From JAWKXU01 sp020446465 (GTDB lineage Bacteria; Pseudomonadota; Alphaproteobacteria; Sphingomonadales; Sphingomonadaceae), in assembly GCA_041396845.1 (NCBI GenBank), contig JAWKXU010000001.1, positions 372,001 through 436,000 of the forward strand: a DNA stretch of 64,000 nucleotides. Reading direction: 5' to 3'. The stretch's first letter is position 1; every line of letters begins with the position of its first letter. Position numbers and translations under genes: made by a program. The notes under the pieces were generated by a model. That model saw only the letters and a program-made list of their open reading frames with translations. It had not been told where the DNA came from and did no database searches. This document shows, in pieces, positions 44,691-54,560 of this stretch.

Positions 44691-45325
44691 GGGGGCTGGC
44701 AGCTTTTCGCCGTTCGCTGGCAAACGATCGCGGCGCAACCGGCGCGGAATTTGCGATGGTCCTGCCGCTCGCGCTGATCTTCCTGCTCGGAATTATTGAT
44801 GCGGGGCGGTATCTCTATACGATTAATCAGGGGCAGAAGGCCGTGCAGGTCGGCGCGCGCTATGCGGCAGTGACGGATATTATGCCCGCCTCTCTTATCA
44901 ACTACAGCTTCGTTGTTAGCGGCGGCATAACGCAGGGCGATAAAGTCACCACGGCGGATTTCACCGCCTATGAATGTACTGGCAGTGGATCGGCAGTTGC
45001 CTGCACCTGTGAGACAGGTGGCACATGCAACTTTTCCATGACGACGGACGCGACCGACAATACCAATTTCAACGCGATGTTCGACCGGATGCAGCTCATG
45101 ATGCCCAGCCTCACGGAGGATGAAGTCCGCGTGCGCTATGAAAACAGTCTGCTGGGGTATGCTGGCGATCCGAACGGGCCGGATATTGCGCCGTTCATCA
45201 CCGTCAGCGTGGAGAACGCGACATTTACCCCGATTTCACTCGTTTTGTTTGGTGTTTCGGTGCCACTTCCCATGCTGAGCCACACGCTCACCATGGAAGA
45301 TGGGCGCGGGACAAATTCATATTGA
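44687..45325 (+). CDS. Second TadE/TadF-like pseudopilin
   Basis: 212 residues with the same architecture as the preceding gene (DRGATGAEFAMVLPLALIFLLGIIDAGRYLYTIN) and a longer periplasmic domain containing the Cys cluster ECTGSGSAVACTCETGGTC. It corresponds in position to tadF. A 4-bp overlap joins it to cpaE. Confidence 0.87.
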   Translation: MRGLAAFRRSLANDRGATGAEFAMVLPLALIFLLGIIDAGRYLYTINQGQKAVQVGARYAAVTDIMPASLINYSFVVSGGITQGDKVTTADFTAYECTGSGSAVACTCETGGTCNFSMTTDATDNTNFNAMFDRMQLMMPSLTEDEVRVRYENSLLGYAGDPNGPDIAPFITVSVENATFTPISLVLFGVSVPLPMLSHTLTMEDGRGTNSY

Positions 45326-45333
45326 GACGCAAC

Positions 45334-46539
45334 ATGGGCAAACCCGACACCTCTCTCAACCTTGGAAACACAATGGAAATGCACTTGCCGCCTGATGTCT
45401 ATGTTGTGGCGGACGCCGCGCGCCTCGAAGGGCTGGAGGCAGCCGTGGCCGGCATTCTGGTGGGCAACAGCGGGCATGGTCTGAAAACGATGACCTTGCC
45501 TGCCGATGCGCCCGTGCCTGATGAGGCCATTCGTTCTGCGCGGATTCTGGTGGTTGAGATTGATGGGGCCAGCCAGCGTTCGCTCGCCCGTGTCAGCCAG
45601 GTGCGCGCCATCCGGCCCGATCTGCCGCTGATCGTGGCGCTGGAAGATGCCAGCGTCTCTCTCGTTCGTATGCTGGTGCGTCAGGGCGTAACCGATGTTG
45701 CTGCGCTTCCTTTCGATGCGGAAGAATTATTCTCGCAATTGCTCGACGCCGACGCCCAGAATGCGAGCGAGGTGAGCGGCGATCTTGCGCCCATGATGGC
45801 AGTTGTCGGTGGCTCCGGCGGGAGCGGGGTGACAACCGCGATAACCCATCTTGGCGTTGCGCTGCATGAGGCGATGCACGGCGCAAGGGTCTGCATAGTT
45901 GATCTCGATGTGCAGTTTGGCGATGTGGCGGCTTTCCTTGGGCAGCGTCCGTCCTTGACTGTGGGCGACCTTCTGGAAGCGGGCGATCGCCTCGATTCAG
46001 AATACTTGCGCGGGGCCGCAAAGGATTCGGGCAAGGGTGGATGGTTCATTTCCGCACCCGGAGCGATCGAGCCGCTGGAAAGCATTGACATCGATCAGTT
46101 GCTGAAAGTGCTGGAACTTGTCCGGCGCGAATTTGACGTCGTGCTGCTCGACCTGCCTGCCAACTGGACAAACTGGACGCTTTCAGCCGCGCTCGCGTGC
46201 GAGCGGATCGTGCTTTTGACCCAGCAGACGATCCCCAGCTTGCGTCAGGCGCGCCGCATGATCGACATGTTCGGCAGTGTCGGGGTGGCGCGTGGCGGTG
46301 TTCAGGTGGTCGTCAACCGGGCGGAAAAGAAACTGTTTCAGGCAATTGGCGTGGGCGAAGTGGCCAAGGCACTGGATCATGACGTGCTGGCGATGCTGGC
46401 GGCTGATCCGCAGGCTATCGAGGTGGCGCAGGATCAGGGTGACCTTGCCTGGGAAATTTCGCGTCGGTGCCGCTATGGGGCAGACATCCGGGCTTTGGCC
46501 GCCATGCTCGTCGGCCAGATTGGCGAGGGGGCAGCATGA
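45334..46539 (+). CDS. cpaE: CpaE/TadZ-like localisation ATPase
   Basis: About 400 residues. An N-terminal receiver-like atypical domain (~20-130) is followed by a MinD/ParA-type ATPase with the deviant P-loop GGSGGSGVTTA and LDVQFGDVAAFLG, VVLLDLPANWT. Such proteins place the Tad machine at the pole. Starts at 45322 (TTG), 45334 (ATG) or 45373 (ATG) are all possible. Confidence 0.9.
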   Translation: MGKPDTSLNLGNTMEMHLPPDVYVVADAARLEGLEAAVAGILVGNSGHGLKTMTLPADAPVPDEAIRSARILVVEIDGASQRSLARVSQVRAIRPDLPLIVALEDASVSLVRMLVRQGVTDVAALPFDAEELFSQLLDADAQNASEVSGDLAPMMAVVGGSGGSGVTTAITHLGVALHEAMHGARVCIVDLDVQFGDVAAFLGQRPSLTVGDLLEAGDRLDSEYLRGAAKDSGKGGWFISAPGAIEPLESIDIDQLLKVLELVRREFDVVLLDLPANWTNWTLSAALACERIVLLTQQTIPSLRQARRMIDMFGSVGVARGGVQVVVNRAEKKLFQAIGVGEVAKALDHDVLAMLAADPQAIEVAQDQGDLAWEISRRCRYGADIRALAAMLVGQIGEGAA

Positions 46540-47951
46540 TCTGGAAAGTCAAACGGCCTGAAGAGGCACCGGCGACCCCAACGGCTGGTGTTGTGGCGCG
46601 CATGCCCTCTGCTCCGACCAGCGTGAGCAATGGCACAGCCAATGCCAATGGGGCGGGTCACAGCCATGATGCCAAGCTCAGCAAGGCGATTGCGCTCAAG
46701 GTGTCCATTCACCGCGCCTTGCTCGACAAGATCAACCTTGGCGCGCTTGAAAAGTTCTCGCGTGAGCAGATCAAGGCCGAAGTGGGCGAGATCGTTTCGG
46801 AACTGCTTGACGCGCAGAGCGAGCCGCTCAATGGTCGTGAAAAGGCCGAGCTGCTGGAGGACGTGCTTGACGAGCTGCTGGGCCTTGGTCCGCTGGAGCC
46901 GTTGCTGCAGGATGAATCGATCACCGATATTCTGGTGAACGGCGCGCATACGGTTTTCGTGGAACGGGGCGGCTTGCTGGAACGCGTGCCGACCCAGTTC
47001 AAGGATGAACGGCACCTTGTTCGCATCATCCAGAAGATCGTCAGCGCGGTCGGTCGCCGGGTCGATGAATCGCAGCCTTATGTCGATGCGCGTCTGGCAG
47101 ACGGTTCGCGCGTTCACGCTATTGTGCCGCCACTGGCGATTGACGGTTCGCTCTTGTCGATCCGCAAATTCGCCAAGAAGCGGATCGGTATTGATCGCCT
47201 GATCGAACTGGGCAGCGTTCCGACACAGATCGCGCAGGTGATGCGGGCAGTTGTTGGCGCCCGGCGCAATGTGCTGATTTCAGGCGGCACAGGTTCAGGC
47301 AAGACGACGCTGCTGAATGCCATGTCCTCCTTCATTGATGAGGGCGAGCGCATCGTTACGATCGAGGATTCGGCTGAATTGCAGCTTCAGCAGGAGCATG
47401 TCGCGCGGCTGGAAACGCGCCCGGCCAACATCGAAGGCACGGGCGAGGTGACGCAGCGCGATCTGGTAAAGAATGCGCTGCGTATGCGGCCAGACCGGAT
47501 CATCGTGGGCGAAGTTCGCGCTGGTGAGGCATTCGACATGCTGCAAGCCATGAACACCGGCCACGATGGGTCCATGACCACCGTTCACGCCAACAACCCG
47601 CGCGATTCCCTTTCACGTATCGAACAGATGGTCGGCATGAGCGGGATCGACATTTCAGCCCGTTCAGCCCGCGCCCAGATCGCCAGCGCCATCAACGTGG
47701 TGGTGCAAGTGGGGCGTCTGGCTGACGGGCGACGCAAGGTGCTCAGCCTGTCCGAACTTACAGGGATGGAAGGCGAAACGATCACCATGCAGGAAATCTT
47801 CCGGTTCAAGATTTCCGGTCGGGATGAAAACAACAAGGTCATCGGGCGGTTCGAGGCGACGGGCATTCGGCCCAAGTTCCTTGCCGAAGCCCACGCCGCC
47901 GGCATCGATTTGCCCGCCGAACTGTTCCGGCCCGATGTGGAGCTGACCTGA
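46536..47951 (+). CDS. cpaF: Tad pilus motor ATPase CpaF/TadA
   Basis: 471 residues from ATG 46536, which overlaps the cpaE stop by 4 bp. It is a type II/IV secretion ATPase with Walker A SGGTGSGKTT, the Asp box near TIEDSAELQL, Walker B RIIVGEVRAGEAFDML and the His box TVHANNPRDSLSRIE. The variable N-terminus is Ala/Asn-rich. It drives pilus assembly from the cytoplasm with TadB/TadC. Confidence 0.95.
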   Translation: MIWKVKRPEEAPATPTAGVVARMPSAPTSVSNGTANANGAGHSHDAKLSKAIALKVSIHRALLDKINLGALEKFSREQIKAEVGEIVSELLDAQSEPLNGREKAELLEDVLDELLGLGPLEPLLQDESITDILVNGAHTVFVERGGLLERVPTQFKDERHLVRIIQKIVSAVGRRVDESQPYVDARLADGSRVHAIVPPLAIDGSLLSIRKFAKKRIGIDRLIELGSVPTQIAQVMRAVVGARRNVLISGGTGSGKTTLLNAMSSFIDEGERIVTIEDSAELQLQQEHVARLETRPANIEGTGEVTQRDLVKNALRMRPDRIIVGEVRAGEAFDMLQAMNTGHDGSMTTVHANNPRDSLSRIEQMVGMSGIDISARSARAQIASAINVVVQVGRLADGRRKVLSLSELTGMEGETITMQEIFRFKISGRDENNKVIGRFEATGIRPKFLAEAHAAGIDLPAELFRPDVELT

Positions 47952-47952
47952 T

Positions 47953-48954
47953 ATGTATGACGTTCTCATCCGGGTTGTGGTCATGCTGGCAGTCTTTGCC
48001 TCTGTGTTCCTGATTGCCCAGGTCGTCATCAGTTATGCCGACCGCAATCGCGCGCGTCTTACTGCCATCAACACCCGGTTGCGGATGATCCGCGAAGGCC
48101 GTTCGCGCGAAGAAGTCATGGCGCATCTTCGCAAGAATGAGCCGTCCGAGTTTGCGCATTTGCCGCCTCTGCTGGCAAAATCGCTCCAGTCGTTCCAGCG
48201 CATGATGATGGCTGCGGCTGTCCCGTTCACGCCGACGCAGGGGCTTGTGGGGATATTTGGCCTGTTCATCCTGCTTTGCGCAATCATGCTGTTTGGCGCC
48301 AGCGCGGCCGGGTTCCGGTTCACCAGCGGAACGATCCTTCTTATCCTGGCGGTCGGTTTCTGTGCCGCTGTTGTCATACCCGTTCTTATCGTCAGCATGA
48401 TCGCACAGCGCCGTCGCAAACGGATTGAGACCCAGTTCCCGATTTCACTCGACATCTTCGTGCGCGCGCTGCGCTCTGGCCATCCCATTGCCGCAGCAAT
48501 CGACCTGCTGACCAAGGAAATGGAAGATCCGATCGGCAGTGAATTCGGCCTCGTGGCAGATGAAGTGTCCTATGGCGCGGATTTGCGCGATGCGCTGGAA
48601 GGCATGGCGGAACGCTGGAATCTTGATGATATGCGGATGTTCGTCGTTTCGCTGTCCGTGCAAAGCGAAACCGGCGGCAATCTGGCGGAAATTCTTGAAA
48701 ACCTTTCAAAGGTTATCCGCGACAGGGCGGCCATGTACATGAAAGTGCGGGCGCTCAGTTCCGAAGGCCGGATGACCGGCTGGATGCTGACGGCGCTGCC
48801 GATATTTGCTTTCGTTCTCCTGTTTTCGATCAATCCGAGCTTCTACCTGAATGTCGCGCAGGACCCCATTTTTACATACGGCTTTATTGGTCTCATGCTG
48901 CTTTACACTGTCGGTGTGCTGACCATCCGCAAGATGATCGACCTGAAGGTGTGA
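47953..48954 (+). CDS. tadB: TadB, inner-membrane platform protein
   Basis: 333 residues. Membrane helices lie near residues 5-25, 90-110, 118-140, 275-295 and 305-325. The GspF/TadB domain lies between (QFPISLDIFVRALRSGHPIAAAI; ETGGNLAEILENLSKVIRDRAAM). It pairs with TadC as the pilus platform. Confidence 0.93.
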   Translation: MYDVLIRVVVMLAVFASVFLIAQVVISYADRNRARLTAINTRLRMIREGRSREEVMAHLRKNEPSEFAHLPPLLAKSLQSFQRMMMAAAVPFTPTQGLVGIFGLFILLCAIMLFGASAAGFRFTSGTILLILAVGFCAAVVIPVLIVSMIAQRRRKRIETQFPISLDIFVRALRSGHPIAAAIDLLTKEMEDPIGSEFGLVADEVSYGADLRDALEGMAERWNLDDMRMFVVSLSVQSETGGNLAEILENLSKVIRDRAAMYMKVRALSSEGRMTGWMLTALPIFAFVLLFSINPSFYLNVAQDPIFTYGFIGLMLLYTVGVLTIRKMIDLKV

Positions 48955-48955
48955 T

Positions 48956-49933
48956 ATGCTGGGACTGATTGCAGACAGTGATTTCGCCAGAATTGCGGTT
49001 CTCCTCGGGGTCTTCGGGCTGGTCGTCCTGCTGGCATTTGGCGCGATCACGACTTTCCTGCGCCGTTCTGCCGTGCGGGAAAGTCTGGATGAAATCGTCG
49101 CCCGGCCTGGCGTCGTGGCGCAAGGTGGGGAAACGCTAAGAGGCCAGAAGACAAGTTCGGCCTGGGCGCGTCTTGCAGATTCGATCGAAAAGGCGGGCCT
49201 GAGCCTTGCCGATTCCAAGGATGACAAGCTGCGCCAGCAGCTCGTTGCTGCCGGTTTTACGTCGCCTGCCGCACCGCGCATTTACACCCTGATCAGGTTG
49301 CTGCTGATCTTTGCCCTGCCAATCGCCTATATTCTGTTCGCCTATTCAAAGGGGGAGCCGCCTTCGGTTCTGAAGCTCTACCTTGTCTGTGTCGGACTGG
49401 CGCTGATGGGGCTGTATATCCCGAACCTGTTCGTTCGTGCGAAGGCGGATCGGCGGCGTGAGGCGATCATTCACGGGTTCCCCGATTGTCTCGATCTCAT
49501 GCTTGTATGCGTGGAAGCGGGCCTTGGGATCGAAGCGGCGATTGACCGTGTGGGTCGTGAAATGGTCTTGTCGCACCCGCTTGTGGCTGAATTGCTTTCC
49601 GGCACGACACTGCATTTGCGCGCCGGTGCTTCGCGCGAGGAAGCATTCCGCAGGATGGCGGACAAGGCCGGGGTCGATGAAATCCGGTCCTTCACGACGC
49701 TGCTGATCCAGTCTGACAAGCTGGGCACCAGCCTTGCCACGACGCTGCGCGTCTATGCGTCCGAAATGCGCGAAAAGCGCAAGATGCGGGCAGAAGAAAA
49801 GGCGCACCGCTTGCCCGTTCTCATTTCCGTGCCGCTCGTCGCCTGCATGTTGCCGGTGATGATCGGGGTTCTGATGCTGCCTGCCGCCATTCGGGTGGTG
49901 CGGCAACTCATTCCTATTTTTTCTGGAGGTTGA
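48956..49933 (+). CDS. tadC: TadC, inner-membrane platform protein
   Basis: 325 residues, T2SSF-domain protein. Key segments are GFPDCLDLMLVCVEAGLGIEAAI and DKLGTSLATTLRVYASEMREKRKMRAEEKA, with C-terminal helices (LPVLISVPLVACMLPVMIGVLMLPAAI). It starts one base after tadB. Confidence 0.93.
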   Translation: MLGLIADSDFARIAVLLGVFGLVVLLAFGAITTFLRRSAVRESLDEIVARPGVVAQGGETLRGQKTSSAWARLADSIEKAGLSLADSKDDKLRQQLVAAGFTSPAAPRIYTLIRLLLIFALPIAYILFAYSKGEPPSVLKLYLVCVGLALMGLYIPNLFVRAKADRRREAIIHGFPDCLDLMLVCVEAGLGIEAAIDRVGREMVLSHPLVAELLSGTTLHLRAGASREEAFRRMADKAGVDEIRSFTTLLIQSDKLGTSLATTLRVYASEMREKRKMRAEEKAHRLPVLISVPLVACMLPVMIGVLMLPAAIRVVRQLIPIFSGG

Positions 49934-49937
49934 GCCG

Positions 49938-50753
49938 ATGAAACGCACGATCGCCCTTGTTGCACTTGCCCTTGCCGCGCCGGGATTGTCAGCCTGCAAT
50001 GCCTTGTTCGGCAGCAATGGGTCTTCGTCAGGCCGCCTTTCCAGTGCCGATGTGGACCTTGCCGATTATTTCGCGGACCGGATCGCCATGGGCCGGACTT
50101 TGATGGACCGGCAGCGCTATGGCGCGGCGCTGGTCGCGTTTCGTCAGGCGCGCTATCATCCTGATTATGCCGGTGATGCCTATAACGGCATGGCGGTTGC
50201 TTATGTGAAGCTGGGACGGGCCGATCTGGCCGAACGCTTCTTTCTCGAAGCCAGCCGCGCTGACCCCGGCAACCCGCGTTATATGGCAAACCTTTCCCAT
50301 CTTCGCGCTGACATGGCACAAATGGCTGTTGCCTCAAAGGCTGCGGCGCAGCCTGCCGAAGCGCCCGCACCCTCCGGCGTTCTGGCTGCTGCTGCCAGAC
50401 ATGAACCACGGCTGGTGGACACGGGCCGGGCTGTCATCCGCATGGGCCTGCCGCAAACAAAGTTGATGCGTGCTGGTGCCAGTGCGGTTTTCCTTGCCAG
50501 CAGCGGAGAGAGCGTTGCACCCGCGACGCAGGCTGCGAAGTCGCTTGTCACGGTAAGCGATCCTGCACCATCCCGATCTGTCGTGCAGGTTTCCGGGCGG
50601 ATGCAGGCGCGTATCAGCCCGGCGGTTAAACAGCAGGACTATCCGGTGCGTGCAGCCATTGCATCGCGTCCTGCAACAGTGCGGATAGTGACCTCGCCTG
50701 CGGCGTCGCAATCGGCAGTGGCTTACCCCCAGCGGGTCGCTATCGGTAGATGA
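49938..50753 (+). CDS. tadD: TadD-like TPR lipoprotein
   Basis: 271 residues: a lipoprotein-like signal (MKRTIALVALALAAPGLSAC, Cys20) and two or more TPR units (~45-120: RYGAALVAFRQARYHPDYAGDAYNGMAVAYVKLGRADLA). The C-terminal half is Ala/Val/Pro-rich without a known domain. TadD helps place the secretin in the outer membrane. Confidence 0.87.
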   Translation: MKRTIALVALALAAPGLSACNALFGSNGSSSGRLSSADVDLADYFADRIAMGRTLMDRQRYGAALVAFRQARYHPDYAGDAYNGMAVAYVKLGRADLAERFFLEASRADPGNPRYMANLSHLRADMAQMAVASKAAAQPAEAPAPSGVLAAAARHEPRLVDTGRAVIRMGLPQTKLMRAGASAVFLASSGESVAPATQAAKSLVTVSDPAPSRSVVQVSGRMQARISPAVKQQDYPVRAAIASRPATVRIVTSPAASQSAVAYPQRVAIGR

Positions 50754-51211
50754 TTGCTTATGTTGCGCTGGGGCTTTGCCTCCTGCTGATATTGACGGGC
50801 GCGGTATCCGATATACGGACGCGGCGTATTCCCAACTTGCTGGTGATTGCACTTGCGGTTTGCGCGGTTGCCTACACCTTGTCGGCAGCTAATGTGGCCG
50901 CATTGGGCAGTGCAGCCCTGCACGCGGTGATCGTGCTTGTTGTCGGCATGGGGCTTTTTGCCTTGCGCTGGATTGGCGGCGGCGACGCGAAATTCTACGC
51001 GGCATGTGCGCTTGCCGTGCCGCTGGCCAAGGCCGTGACGCTGCTGTTCTGGACATCGGTTGCGGGCCTGTTGCTGGTGATCGGGATGATCGTTGCCGGT
51101 GTCTTGCGCCGCCAGTCGTTGAGTGCGGCCCGGACGATGAAAGTTCCCTACGGTGTCGCAGTGGCGTTTGGCGCGATTGCTACCTTGCTTCTTCCCCTGG
51201 CACGTTTCTGA
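50750..51211 (+). CDS. cpaA: Prepilin peptidase (CpaA/TadV, A24 family)
   Basis: 153 residues, five or so membrane helices. Catalytic aspartates are in DIRTRRIPN (~22) and GGGDAKF (~79), the aspartyl A24 motifs. It cleaves Flp, TadE and TadF leaders. ATGA overlaps the tadD stop. Last gene of the Tad operon. Confidence 0.92.
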   Translation: MIAYVALGLCLLLILTGAVSDIRTRRIPNLLVIALAVCAVAYTLSAANVAALGSAALHAVIVLVVGMGLFALRWIGGGDAKFYAACALAVPLAKAVTLLFWTSVAGLLLVIGMIVAGVLRRQSLSAARTMKVPYGVAVAFGAIATLLLPLARF

Positions 51212-51302
51212 TTCCACTTGCACATGGCGGACAAGGCTTTGCTTTTCCTTGGAAGGTGTCCCTGATAGCTTGTGCGCGAAACGGACTGTCAGTGAGGTGC
51301 AT

Positions 51303-52031
51303 GTGCCCGGTGAGGCAAAAATCGGAACCAGCCGCAGCACGAAAGTTTGGACAGCTATCATCGTGGTCCTGCTCCATATCGTTGCGATAGCGGGGTTGGT
51401 GCGGGCCTTTGCCCCCGATTTACCCGGACAGGTTATTGAGCGCGCGCTGTCCACGATAACGGTGATTGTCACGACACCCACGCCGACGCCTTCTGCAACG
51501 CCCAGCCCTGAACCAAGCCCGGAGCCGGATGAAGGCGCTGCGGCGGAGGAAGGCAAGAAAGCCAAGCCCAGGCCAGTCACCGCGCCAGACGTAAAAATAC
51601 CCGTCAAACCCAGTCCGGCGCCGCGCGCATCCTCAACCGGATCGGCCGACAGGTCAGGCGCGAAAGATGCGGGCGATGGCACGGGGGCAGGTGGTGAAGG
51701 AAGCGGCACGGGCAGCGGGCATTATGGTTCCGGTCAGGGCGGCGTCGTGGCGCGCAAGCTGGAAAAGATCGCCGGCGATATCAGTTCATCGAAGGATTAT
51801 CCCAAAAAGACGCGCGATTTGCGTATCGGCCACAGCGTCACAATTGTGTTGACGGTCGGCACTGACGGACGTGTAAGCGATTGCCGCGTGACGAAACCCA
51901 GCCCTGATCCGCGGGCCGATGCTATCACTTGCGAACTGGCGACCAGCCGCTTCCGGTTTCGTCCCGCTGCCGATGGAGCGGGCAATCCGATAGTTGGCAA
52001 ATATGCCTGGCGGCAACGCTGGTTCTATTGA
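51303..52031 (+). CDS. TonB-like energy-transducing protein
   Basis: About 242 residues from a GTG at 51303, chosen because residues before it in the open frame look non-coding. There is one N-terminal membrane helix (~17-35), a long Pro/Thr/Glu-rich then Gly/Ser-rich spacer, and a C-terminal TonB domain (IGHSVTIVLTVGTDGRVSDCRVTKPSPDPRAD ... FRFRPAADGAGN) closing with YAWRQRWFY. It probably spans the periplasm to energise outer-membrane receptors. Adjacent to the Tad locus by chance or as an accessory. Confidence 0.8.
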   Translation: MPGEAKIGTSRSTKVWTAIIVVLLHIVAIAGLVRAFAPDLPGQVIERALSTITVIVTTPTPTPSATPSPEPSPEPDEGAAAEEGKKAKPRPVTAPDVKIPVKPSPAPRASSTGSADRSGAKDAGDGTGAGGEGSGTGSGHYGSGQGGVVARKLEKIAGDISSSKDYPKKTRDLRIGHSVTIVLTVGTDGRVSDCRVTKPSPDPRADAITCELATSRFRFRPAADGAGNPIVGKYAWRQRWFY

Positions 52032-52143
52032 AGGCTGTTATACAATGGCTCGTTGAGCCTTGTGCATACCGTCGGCCCGTGACCGATGGCATCGGTGACA
52101 GTTGCGCTTGCCAGTTTCCAGAGAATGCGGAATATCTTGCCGC

Positions 52144-52584
52144 ATGATCGCCCAGACTATCCAGCTTGCGCTTGCCCCTGTGTTTCTGCTGGTGGCGATC
52201 GGAAACCTGCTTAATCTGCTATCCACCCGGTTGGGCAGAATTGTGGACCGTTCGCGCCTGCTGCTGGACCGTTACGCCCAGACCCAGGGCAGCGATCACG
52301 ATGCTGTCGTGCTGGAAATCCGGTCACTGGACAAGCGGATCACGCTGATCGGGCGGGCAATCCTGCTACTGGTCATGAGCGGGTTGATGATCGGTATTGT
52401 TGTCGTGCTGCTGTTTGTCGAGGAGCTGGCAGAGCTTGACCTGCACATCATGGCGGCCAGCATTTTCATGCTTGCGATCGCCCTTATGATGTGGGCGCTA
52501 ACGCTGTTCGTCAGAGAGACACGTCTGGCCTCTGCCAGTTTGCGCATTCCGCAGAGCTTTCTGGAACTCGACCGTCGTCTATAA
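52144..52584 (+). CDS. DUF2721 membrane protein
   Basis: 146 residues from ATG 52144 with three membrane helices (~8-27, ~75-95, ~105-125). The APVFLLVAIGNLLNLLSTRLGRIVDRSR segment is the DUF2721 hallmark. The function of this widespread family is not known. It is convergent with the PHA-granule gene, with a 16-bp gap. Confidence 0.85.
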   Translation: MIAQTIQLALAPVFLLVAIGNLLNLLSTRLGRIVDRSRLLLDRYAQTQGSDHDAVVLEIRSLDKRITLIGRAILLLVMSGLMIGIVVVLLFVEELAELDLHIMAASIFMLAIALMMWALTLFVRETRLASASLRIPQSFLELDRRL

Positions 52585-52600
52585 CAGTGCGGCAGGTCGT

Positions 52601-52897
52601 TCAGGCAAGCAGTTCCTTGCCCTTTTCGCGGATTGTCCCTTCGATCATCGGCTGGACGAATGTCAGCGTAAAGGGAAGTTCCAGCGTCACCGTTACGTCT
52701 TTGTCGGCAATGGCAATATCGCCTTTCATCACTTGCCCCATTACGCTGACAGACAGTGCCATGCGGTCTTCAGCCGGCCAGGATGTTTCAACCTCGGCCA
52801 TGCCGCCGGGCACCTGACCAAGAATATCCTGCGCCTTGTCGCGCAATCGGTTTCGCACTTCCTCGCGCGAAAGGTTATGGGGTAGCGTGATCTGCAT
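52601..52897 (-). CDS. Polyhydroxyalkanoate-granule-region family protein
   Basis: 98 residues from ATG 52897 (MQITLPHNLSREEVRNRLRDKA). The pattern of a small alpha/beta protein starting with a basic helix and ending VQPMIEGTIREKGKELLA fits the PHA_gran_rgn family (TIGR02610). The frame open further upstream (to 53158) looks non-coding and overlaps the divergent gene. Proposed role: a cytosolic accessory of PHA storage; no pha genes lie nearby. Confidence 0.75.
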   Translation of the reverse strand: MQITLPHNLSREEVRNRLRDKAQDILGQVPGGMAEVETSWPAEDRMALSVSVMGQVMKGDIAIADKDVTVTLELPFTLTFVQPMIEGTIREKGKELLA

Positions 52898-53060
52898 AAG
52901 GGCGGAACTCCTGCCAGACGGCGTGGCAGCGAATCCCTTCGCTGGCAAGGGCTTGCGCAGGCCATTCAGCACAGATCGTGTGAAAAGCCTGTTTGCCAGG
53001 TCAGAATATCCAGATAACAGAGTGCGTAACGCAATAGCGTGCGCGGGAGATTTCTGACCA

Positions 53061-54560
53061 ATGGCAAGCACCCCTGAAACAAAGCCCCCCAGTGACTTCG
53101 CACATGTGGTCTGGAGCTGGCGCTTCTGGTGGCGGCAGAGTGTTGTCGGCACTGTCAATCAGGGCGAGGTGATCGAAAAGCGGCGCGAAGAGTGCGCGCT
53201 GTCTGCGCGTTACCTGTTCATGCTGATGATGTCGGCGGGGATTGCCATTCTCGGCCTGCTGCTTTCCTCCCCGGCCGTTGTGATCGGCGCCATGTTGCTG
53301 TCGCCATTGATGGGGCCGATCATGGGCCTTGGGTTTGCACTGGCGATCGGGGATTTCGGCTGGACGAAGCAGAGCGCGAAGTCGCTCGCCATCGGAACGG
53401 TGCTCTCCATTCTGTTTTGCGCCTTCATCGTGTTTGTTTCCCCCTTGCAGACAGTCACGAGCGAAATTGCCTCCCGCACGCGGCCCAATCTGTTCGATCT
53501 GCTGGTGGCGCTCTTTTCCGCATTGGCCGGCGCTTACGCGATGATCCGCGGGCGGGAAGGCACAGTCGTCGGCGTGGCCATTGCTACCGCCTTGATGCCG
53601 CCGCTTGCCGTGGTCGGCTTTGGCCTTGCCACACTTAACGGCACTGTGTTCTGGGGCGCGTTGCTGCTGTTCTTTACCAACCTGATGACCATTGCACTGA
53701 CGGCGGCGATCATGGCCCGCCTTTACGGGTTTCGCACCAGCCTGTCGGAACGCAACACGCAAGTGCAGTATCTGATTATCGTAGTGGCATTCATCGCGCT
53801 TGCCATTCCCCTTGGTCTGTCGCTGCGCCAGATTGCGTGGGAAACGCAGGCAACGCGCACCATTCGTGGTGCGGTTCTTGACCCGTTCGATAATTCCGCG
53901 CGTCTTTCGGACATTCAGTTCAATTGGGAAGCTGACCCGATTCAGGTTGAGGCGACGGTCCTGACGCCCAAGCTCCAGCCCGATGCGGAGAAGCTGGCAG
54001 AGCGATCCATTACGCGCGAAGTGGGCCAGCCAATCGACATCACCCTGACCCAGTATCAGGTCGGCACTGCCGCACAGGCGGCGGAACAGGCGCAGCTTGC
54101 AGCAGCCCGCGCCAAGGAACAGGCTGCCGCAGCCGAAGCGACAGAGATCGGGGAGCGGCTGGCGCTGATCGCCGGTGTCGGGGATGATGCGGTCACTGTC
54201 GATCGCCAGCGCCGCCATGCAACTGTGACTGCAAAGCCGATCAGCGGGGCGGGGCTGGGCGTCTATCGCGAGATTGAGGCACGGCTTGCGAAAGGTGCGC
54301 CTGAATGGGATATCGAACTGCGACCGCCGGTCATGGCGCTTCCATCGATACAGCTAGGCGATGGCAAGCCCAACGATGCCGGGCAGAAGGCAATCAGGCT
54401 GATAACATGGGCGGCACGCAGGCTTGATCTGCCGGTGATGCTCTCCGGCCCGGAAGAAGCCACCGCCGCCATTGCTGACGAACTTCGCATTCAGGATATC
54501 CCCGTCGAAGTTCGCAGTGGCGGGAGCCGGACAAGTGTTTCAGTCGAGTGGGACGTTTAG
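53061..54560 (+). CDS. DUF389 membrane protein
   Basis: 499 residues. The DUF389 core (YLFMLMMSAGIAILGLLLSSPAVVIGAMLLSPLMGPIMG) begins near residue 54, and about six membrane helices extend to ~270. A coiled-coil Ala/Glu-rich periplasmic or cytosolic part (~325-360) and an OmpA/TadG-like alpha-beta tail follow. Function unknown; probably a channel or transporter. It is convergent with the FAAL gene. Confidence 0.85.
   Translation: MASTPETKPPSDFAHVVWSWRFWWRQSVVGTVNQGEVIEKRREECALSARYLFMLMMSAGIAILGLLLSSPAVVIGAMLLSPLMGPIMGLGFALAIGDFGWTKQSAKSLAIGTVLSILFCAFIVFVSPLQTVTSEIASRTRPNLFDLLVALFSALAGAYAMIRGREGTVVGVAIATALMPPLAVVGFGLATLNGTVFWGALLLFFTNLMTIALTAAIMARLYGFRTSLSERNTQVQYLIIVVAFIALAIPLGLSLRQIAWETQATRTIRGAVLDPFDNSARLSDIQFNWEADPIQVEATVLTPKLQPDAEKLAERSITREVGQPIDITLTQYQVGTAAQAAEQAQLAAARAKEQAAAAEATEIGERLALIAGVGDDAVTVDRQRRHATVTAKPISGAGLGVYREIEARLAKGAPEWDIELRPPVMALPSIQLGDGKPNDAGQKAIRLITWAARRLDLPVMLSGPEEATAAIADELRIQDIPVEVRSGGSRTSVSVEWDV

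Noticed and set aside
53001..54218. 405-aa reverse frame opposite the DUF389 gene
   Set aside because: Antisense shadow with Gln/His/Arg-rich composition and no membrane helices.
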